This document shows, piece after piece, positions 16,749-20,425 of a stretch of 20,425 bases of DNA; position 1 is the stretch's first letter; each line of letters opens with the position of its first letter. The translations under genes and the position numbers were made by a program. Source of the stretch: Nitrospina sp. (GTDB lineage: Bacteria > Nitrospinota > Nitrospinia > Nitrospinales > VA-1); the NCBI GenBank assembly GCA_018665625.1, contig JABJCF010000323.1, forward strand, positions 1-20,425. The letters are read 5' to 3'. The notes beneath the pieces were generated by a model. That model was given only the letters and a program-made list of their open reading frames with translations, had not been told where the DNA came from and did no database searches.

Positions 16749-16777
16749 TTAAAATGAGCTTATCGTCTTCATTTTAA
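16749..16777 (-). terminator. Inverted repeat downstream of the retron RT, possible terminator
   Basis: TTAAAATGA (16749-16757) is the perfect reverse complement of TCATTTTAA (16769-16777), with an 11-base loop. It lies ten bases past the RT stop on the minus strand. It is AT-rich and lacks a clear U tract, so termination is possible but weakly supported. Confidence 0.35.
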
Positions 16778-16787
16778 GATCATAAAT

Positions 16788-17948
16788 TTAGGGCCATAGC
16801 ACGTGATTAAATTGTTCCCAAGCAGCATTGGCATATTCTTTGTCAATTTGACTTGCGTGCGCGATCAAACCCTGAACATGATTGCGCAATCCATAGATGC
16901 TTTTGAAACCTTTTTTATTCGCGTGCTGAACAGGGCCGATATTGGGATGATTTATGAAATAAAGGTGCTGACGAATATTGTCCCGAAACTTCTTCGTTAA
17001 CCGTGGTTCAGCACCGTCTACCAACAAACCAAGAACAACTTTTCTCGAGCCGGGAGAGGAAATTTTTGTCTTCGTTAAATTAGGTTTAAAACCGTATTTT
17101 AACAATTCAGCATATATTTTGGGGATCACTGTTTGCGATTTATTACGATTGAATTCCACTGATGTGGTGGAAAATGTTAGATCATCTGCATATCGTGTGT
17201 AAGCCAGATCAAAATCATTAGCAACTTGTCTGATACTGGCATCAAACGCGGTCATAGATAGGTTGGCTAGCATCGGACTGGTTGGCGCACCCTGAGGTAG
17301 ATGCCCGAGTTGTTCCTTTTGATAGGAACTTATCTTTTCGAAACGGTAAGAGCGTGCGCTCCATCGCCTTGACCACCGCGCGTAGGAAGGTTGCCCTAGT
17401 CGAGTGCAAAGTCTTGCTAGTTCGAACGCAATAAGCGGTTGGTATCCAATTCGACTAAAAACGTGGTAAACACTCTGTTCGCTGATAGACTCGAAGAAGT
17501 TCACGATGTCCAGTTTTATGAGCCATTTGCTGGCGCAATGGTTAGCTGCTGCCTCAGCAATATTATTGCCTTTTCCAAATGCAACACTTGCTGCATGCGG
17601 AGGAACAAGTTGGAGGATATTGGTGTTGATCCATCGGTGGACGGCCATCAGTCTAGGGTCAGGAACGCAAATTATTCGATAGCGCTGTTTCTTTTCGTTT
17701 GGATTTTGACGTTTGCGAATCCGAAAACGACGATAAGGCTCGGACTCCACGCGCTCAACACACCTTCTCAAGAAACTGTAGTTGACACCAGTTAACTGGG
17801 AGAGATGTTTCAGGGTGAAGATAGGGGGTGCGCCGGGGGTACGTTCCAGTAACATTTTACCTGTTTCCGCCGCATTCTTGACAATTGTTTCGTCACAACC
17901 AGCTGTACTACCAGAGTCCACATAAGATCGAGAGCGCCAAGGAGTCAT
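16788..17948 (-). CDS. Retron-type reverse transcriptase
   Basis: The 386-residue protein has all core RT motifs: IKLDIVNFFESIS (144-156, motif A with Asp147), LPQGAPTSPMLANLSM (217-232, motif B) and TRYADDLTFS (251-260, catalytic YADD). The segment at 303-317 (KVVLGLLVDGAEPRL) corresponds to the VTG region of retron RTs, and FGKGNNIAEAAANH (124-137) corresponds to their NAxxH segment. Length is close to bacterial retron RTs (about 300-400), and no fused domain is seen. It would copy the msd part of the ncRNA encoded just upstream into branched msDNA. The start is uncertain: ATG 17948 has no SD and lies inside the predicted a2 arm. Met32 (ATG 17855-17853) follows an AGG with a four-base spacer and would still give a full RT domain. 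Local base composition is more GC-rich than the genes at 1-12500, suggesting transfer. Confidence 0.92.
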   Translation of the reverse strand: MTPWRSRSYVDSGSTAGCDETIVKNAAETGKMLLERTPGAPPIFTLKHLSQLTGVNYSFLRRCVERVESEPYRRFRIRKRQNPNEKKQRYRIICVPDPRLMAVHRWINTNILQLVPPHAASVAFGKGNNIAEAAANHCASKWLIKLDIVNFFESISEQSVYHVFSRIGYQPLIAFELARLCTRLGQPSYARWSRRWSARSYRFEKISSYQKEQLGHLPQGAPTSPMLANLSMTAFDASIRQVANDFDLAYTRYADDLTFSTTSVEFNRNKSQTVIPKIYAELLKYGFKPNLTKTKISSPGSRKVVLGLLVDGAEPRLTKKFRDNIRQHLYFINHPNIGPVQHANKKGFKSIYGLRNHVQGLIAHASQIDKEYANAAWEQFNHVLWP

Positions 17949-17951
17949 TTA
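17930..17951 (-). repeat. Retron a2 arm (pairs with 18132-18154)
   Basis: 17930-17940 pairs with 18144-18154 (11 bp) and 17941-17944 with 18139-18142 (4 bp, one bulged base at 18143). After a 2x2 internal loop, 17947-17951 pairs with 18132-18136 (5 bp). On the minus strand this arm includes the ATG at 17948-17946 and the following RT codons. Confidence 0.85.
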
Positions 17952-17972
17952 CTTTGACCGCGGTTTATGCGG

Positions 17973-18027
17973 AAAATAGGCAAGGCACTAGGGAAGACTT
18001 CGCACCAACTAGTGGCTTGGCTATATT
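17973..18027 (-). repeat. msd stem-loop of the retron
   Basis: Two 19-base arms (17973-17991 and 18009-18027) form 16 pairs interrupted by three evenly placed 1x1 mismatches (C.C, C.C, T.T), with a 17-base loop (17992-18008). A long hairpin with regular mismatches is the usual form of the reverse-transcribed part of retrons. Confidence 0.82.
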
Positions 18028-18126
18028 TTGCAACAGAAGACTGCTTAAACGTAGGCAGGTGGAATCCACCGCCCGAAGCTTTTCCCCCTCGCGGGAGAAA
18101 GCCGTACTGTATTATGTAATACAGCA

Positions 18127-19374
18127 TTAGCTAAATTTCTCCATTGGCGCTCTCAAACTGTTTGGAAAGTAAAACCTTTCATTAGACACATATCTTGTTG
18201 TCACCGCTTTCGTCTGATTTCGCAAAAATTTTAGTTCGCGATAGGCATCAGGCGTCAGTTTATTATTTTGGTCAATCCAGCCGTCCTTGTATGCACGTTC
18301 TAAAACTTTGATCGTTTCAGCTAGGCCAAGCCCGCTTCGGGCTGAAGCTGCTTCAGCTGTCCGAGGACGCTTCTTCAATGCAGCTAAGATCAGGATTGAT
18401 AGACCATTTTTCGGGTGCAGACCAGAGCGATGTACTAATTCACTGATTTTGTTTTCTCGTAAAATCTCCAGTCTTTTTGCTAGTTCAGTTTTTTTGTTTT
18501 CGAAATCAATAAGCTTCACAGTGCTTGTTACCCTGGACGGAAAAAGTGGTTGCCAATTACGGCTACTTTTAAAAAGCATTCGCGGGCCATTGTTTGGCAT
18601 ACCATGAGCGAAAGCAATAAGGGCACCTATTTCACCATAGCCCAAACGAGGAATAGTCATTTCTGAATCCCGAGGTCCATATCGTTCGCACAGGGATAAA
18701 AATTCGTCTGTTCCATAGGGAGAGAGAATTGAAAGTGTAGGGCAAGCTTTGACCTGCCTAATAGTCGGGCAGCACTGATGGTTTTCAACCTTTTCAATGC
18801 CTTGCGGAGTAGCTGCATAGCAAACTACCTCAAATCGTAGAAATTTTCCTGACCACCAGCTCTTTGTGGTTGCAAGCCGCCAAGCTGCGTCTAGATAAAT
18901 GCTCGATTGATTACCCGTTCCAATAAAATCAGTGACAAGCACAAACCTCCTGATTCTCTTCTTTCGAATAATATTAGGACCGGGATGATCAAAAAAAAAC
19001 TGTTTGCGCTGCCTATTTATTTGCGTAATGAGATTTGCAACGATCCCCTCGCTCCCGGTCTCATGCCGACCATAATGTTGAGATTGAACCGGAGAAGGTC
19101 CTGCTCCATATGCTCTTTTAACTTTGGTATTAGATTCTTTAAACAAACGGTTCGCGACTCCCAACCGAGTTCTAATCTTTCTTTCCGCGTAGAGTGCTAC
19201 CAAATTTTCTGGGTTATCCTCGAGGCTTAGAATAAGCTTACTGAGTTCATCCTGGAATGTGTCTGCTGAAACATACAAGATGTTTTGCAGAAGACGACGA
19301 GCTATCAATTCGTCGTTGCCATCAAATTGCCCAAGCCAGGCAACAACACTATCGTCTGTTAAATTTAGTCGCAT
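18127..19374 (-). CDS. Retron effector: PRTase-like domain plus winged helix
   Basis: ATG 19374 has a good SD (AAAGGA, complement of 19381-19386, six-base spacer). The 415-residue protein has a helical N-terminal region (1-130). A phosphoribosyltransferase-like Rossmann domain spans about 140-285: strand plus PRPP-loop-like segment RRFVLVTDFIGTGNQSS (142-158), then EVVCYAATPQGIEKV (182-196). GYGEIGALIAFAHGMPNN (245-262) and WQPLFPSR (274-281) match conflict-associated PRTases with a PNN...W.PLFPR pattern. A charged linker (286-318) leads to a winged-helix DNA-binding domain (about 322-385, LSILILAALKKRPRTAEAASARSG). PRTase plus winged-helix proteins accompany one published retron type (type III, as I recall), where the RT-msDNA complex holds the effector inactive until phage interference. 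Its stop codon lies inside the ncRNA, which is followed by the RT, so all three parts are probably on one transcript. Confidence 0.82.
   Translation of the reverse strand: MRLNLTDDSVVAWLGQFDGNDELIARRLLQNILYVSADTFQDELSKLILSLEDNPENLVALYAERKIRTRLGVANRLFKESNTKVKRAYGAGPSPVQSQHYGRHETGSEGIVANLITQINRQRKQFFFDHPGPNIIRKKRIRRFVLVTDFIGTGNQSSIYLDAAWRLATTKSWWSGKFLRFEVVCYAATPQGIEKVENHQCCPTIRQVKACPTLSILSPYGTDEFLSLCERYGPRDSEMTIPRLGYGEIGALIAFAHGMPNNGPRMLFKSSRNWQPLFPSRVTSTVKLIDFENKKTELAKRLEILRENKISELVHRSGLHPKNGLSILILAALKKRPRTAEAASARSGLGLAETIKVLERAYKDGWIDQNNKLTPDAYRELKFLRNQTKAVTTRYVSNERFYFPNSLRAPMEKFS
18132..18154 (-). repeat. Retron a1 arm (pairs with 17930-17951)
   Basis: This is the left partner of the duplex described for the a2 arm. 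It lies inside the last codons of the effector gene (LRAPMEKF region). The AGC that holds the candidate branch G is the effector's final Ser codon, directly before its TAA. Confidence 0.85.
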
Positions 19375-19494
19375 TCAACATCCTTTGATATATGAAGTCC
19401 GCTAATATTTAATTTGCAGGTGTCAGCATTTAGAAGGGCTTTCTATGCTTGCGGGGATAATTTTCCTGAACCATTAAATAAGAAATGATATGTT

Positions 19495-20214
19495 TTAAGC
19501 TGTTAAGAGTTCAGGCATTTCATTCCAAGTTTTTCCCTCTAGAGTTCGCCCAGCTTTTTTCTTATTAGTTCCACCCCATTGTTTAAAGAAAAAAGGTGTG
19601 TTGGCTTTTAGGCATTGTTTTCGAATATCTGTCACCCAGTGAGGTTTCATGGGTCTTGCCCCAGGTCCTGATTCGCCCCCTACAATTACCCAGTCCATGC
19701 CTTTAAGATTTATCTTTGCTAAAGGTCCTAACAAAGGTTCTAAAGAAAGGAATTTTATTTTAGCTCTTGTTTTTCGGAGATGTTTAATTCGATATAAATA
19801 ATCTGAACTTTCAATGCTTACCCCCATCCAGATATTAGGTGACCAGGTTAGTTCCTTATTAATTTGTTCTAACCTTTCAGCTCTCTTTGTCAAGACTTGG
19901 AACTGGTGTTGAGTTGCGCGGTTCATGACATCAAAAACACGTTGGATGAACTCAAGAGGTACATCCTCGTGAAATAAATCGCTCATGGAATTAACAAATA
20001 CGATTTGAGGCTTTTTCCATTTTAATGGAATTTCTAATGCATGAAGATGGAGAGTGGTTTCAAAACCGTTGCGGTAATTTGGTGACCCCATAGCCTGAAG
20101 TCGTTGGGCCATTCTTTCTGCATAGCAGAATTTACAACCAGGGCTGATTTTTGTGCATCCTGTTACTGGATTCCAAGTTGATTCGGTCCATTCAATTGTA
20201 GATTTTGCCGCCAT
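19495..20214 (-). CDS. DUF5131 (phage Gp37/Gp68-type) three-cysteine protein
   Basis: This 239-residue protein has the hallmark N-terminus [20 protein letters not shown] (7-26) with cysteines at 20, 27 and 30 (CX6CX2C, then YAERMA). It resembles a radical-SAM-type iron-sulfur ligand set in a TIM-barrel-like fold. Further family motifs are [15 protein letters not shown] (72-86), [11 protein letters not shown] (104-114), WMGVSIES (128-135), [10 protein letters not shown] (154-163) and [16 protein letters not shown] (173-188). These proteins occur in phages, plasmids and defence regions, often beside the three-Cys-motif partner protein TcmP; their reaction is unknown. No TcmP gene is visible in the window, but one could lie upstream beyond 20425. 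It is read in the same direction as the retron, 120 bases before the effector, so cotranscription is possible. No strong SD precedes the ATG. Confidence 0.9.
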   Translation of the reverse strand: MAAKSTIEWTESTWNPVTGCTKISPGCKFCYAERMAQRLQAMGSPNYRNGFETTLHLHALEIPLKWKKPQIVFVNSMSDLFHEDVPLEFIQRVFDVMNRATQHQFQVLTKRAERLEQINKELTWSPNIWMGVSIESSDYLYRIKHLRKTRAKIKFLSLEPLLGPLAKINLKGMDWVIVGGESGPGARPMKPHWVTDIRKQCLKANTPFFFKQWGGTNKKKAGRTLEGKTWNEMPELLTA

Positions 20215-20425
20215 GATTTAATTTTGGAAATCCTATAAATTTTCTTACAAGTTCTCTCAATTAATTGTATTTTCGCAAAAAAAAGCCCAAATTACCATTG
20301 ATTTTATTGATTAAAGTGCTACTTTTAAACCTGTATCTTTGGAGTTCCTAAAAAAATATCCTTTTAGGCAATAGAGTCGATTTTAAAGGGATGAGGTTTA
20401 GTGTGTGAAAATATAAATGGTAGAG

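Larger units (their letters stand above)
17930..18154 (-). ncRNA. Retron msr-msd non-coding RNA
   Basis: Read 5' to 3' on the minus strand. The a1 arm is 18154-18132. A TTAGC motif follows, whose G (complement of 18131) is the first unpaired base after the a1/a2 duplex and matches the branch guanosine of known retrons. Three msr hairpins come next: 18124-18107 (a perfect 18-base palindrome), 18102-18078 (stem of nine pairs with one mismatch, GCGAG loop) and 18073-18054 (GGTGG-ATT-CCACC core with a bulged outer GGC/GCC). The msd hairpin is at 18027-17973. A short linker of about 20 bases leads to the a2 arm, 17951-17930. Reverse transcription would start in the linker beside a2 and run through the msd hairpin, giving msDNA of roughly 80-100 nt. 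The exact ends and the msr/msd boundary cannot be fixed from sequence. Confidence 0.87.

Noticed and set aside
17439..17795. Open frames on the plus strand across the retron RT and effector (for example 118 and 107 codons)
   Set aside because: They lie antisense to genes with clear family motifs, have no good ribosome binding sites and show no recognisable domains.

Overview
The window comes from an AT-rich Gram-negative bacterium. It carries a type IV pilin-like gene, an O-antigen ligase-type membrane protein, a PilJ-domain receptor, periplasmic signal peptides, a c-type cytochrome and a perfect Fur box. Gene content would fit an aquatic, respiring lineage (for example Nitrospinota or a deltaproteobacterium-like group). 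That placement is only a guess: no rRNA or taxonomic marker is present, and I see no tRNA or CRISPR array.

Left part, 1-7462, plus strand. The end of a type IV pilin or pseudopilin gene closes with a strong intrinsic terminator. A tightly packed four-gene run follows: a YfhO-type multi-pass membrane protein, an O-antigen ligase/polymerase-family protein with a TPR-like tail, a membrane-anchored spermidine-synthase-like methyltransferase-fold protein, and a secreted endonuclease-I-family protein. The last has lost the catalytic Glu-His pair. The run looks like an envelope or glycan assembly operon. The YfhO gene probably starts upstream of the first conventional start codon, at an ATT.

Middle, 7554-16586. 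A pentapeptide-repeat protein (minus) diverges from a Cache-HAMP-PAS-SpoIIE phosphatase sensor. Next come a single-heme cytochrome c and a PilJ/HAMP receptor with no output domain. A sodium:solute symporter (VC_2705-type large subunit with its DUF4212 small subunit) runs convergently on the minus strand, then a zinc-ribbon membrane protein. A 50-residue protein gene sits behind a promoter whose 17-nt spacer contains a perfect Fur operator. An atypical NAD(P)-binding reductase closes this part.

Right part, 16749-20214, minus strand: a defence-type cassette. The order of transcription is a DUF5131 (Gp37/Gp68) three-cysteine protein, a PRTase-like plus winged-helix effector, a structured non-coding RNA, and a retron reverse transcriptase. 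The ncRNA has every hallmark of a retron msr-msd. It has a 20-bp a1/a2 duplex and an AGC branch-guanosine motif directly after a1. Three msr hairpins follow, then a long mismatched msd hairpin. Its a1 arm lies in the last codons of the effector and its a2 arm in the first codons of the RT, so the three parts overlap physically. The architecture resembles the PRTase/winged-helix retrons (type III in the published classification, as I recall it). This is the most notable system in the window.
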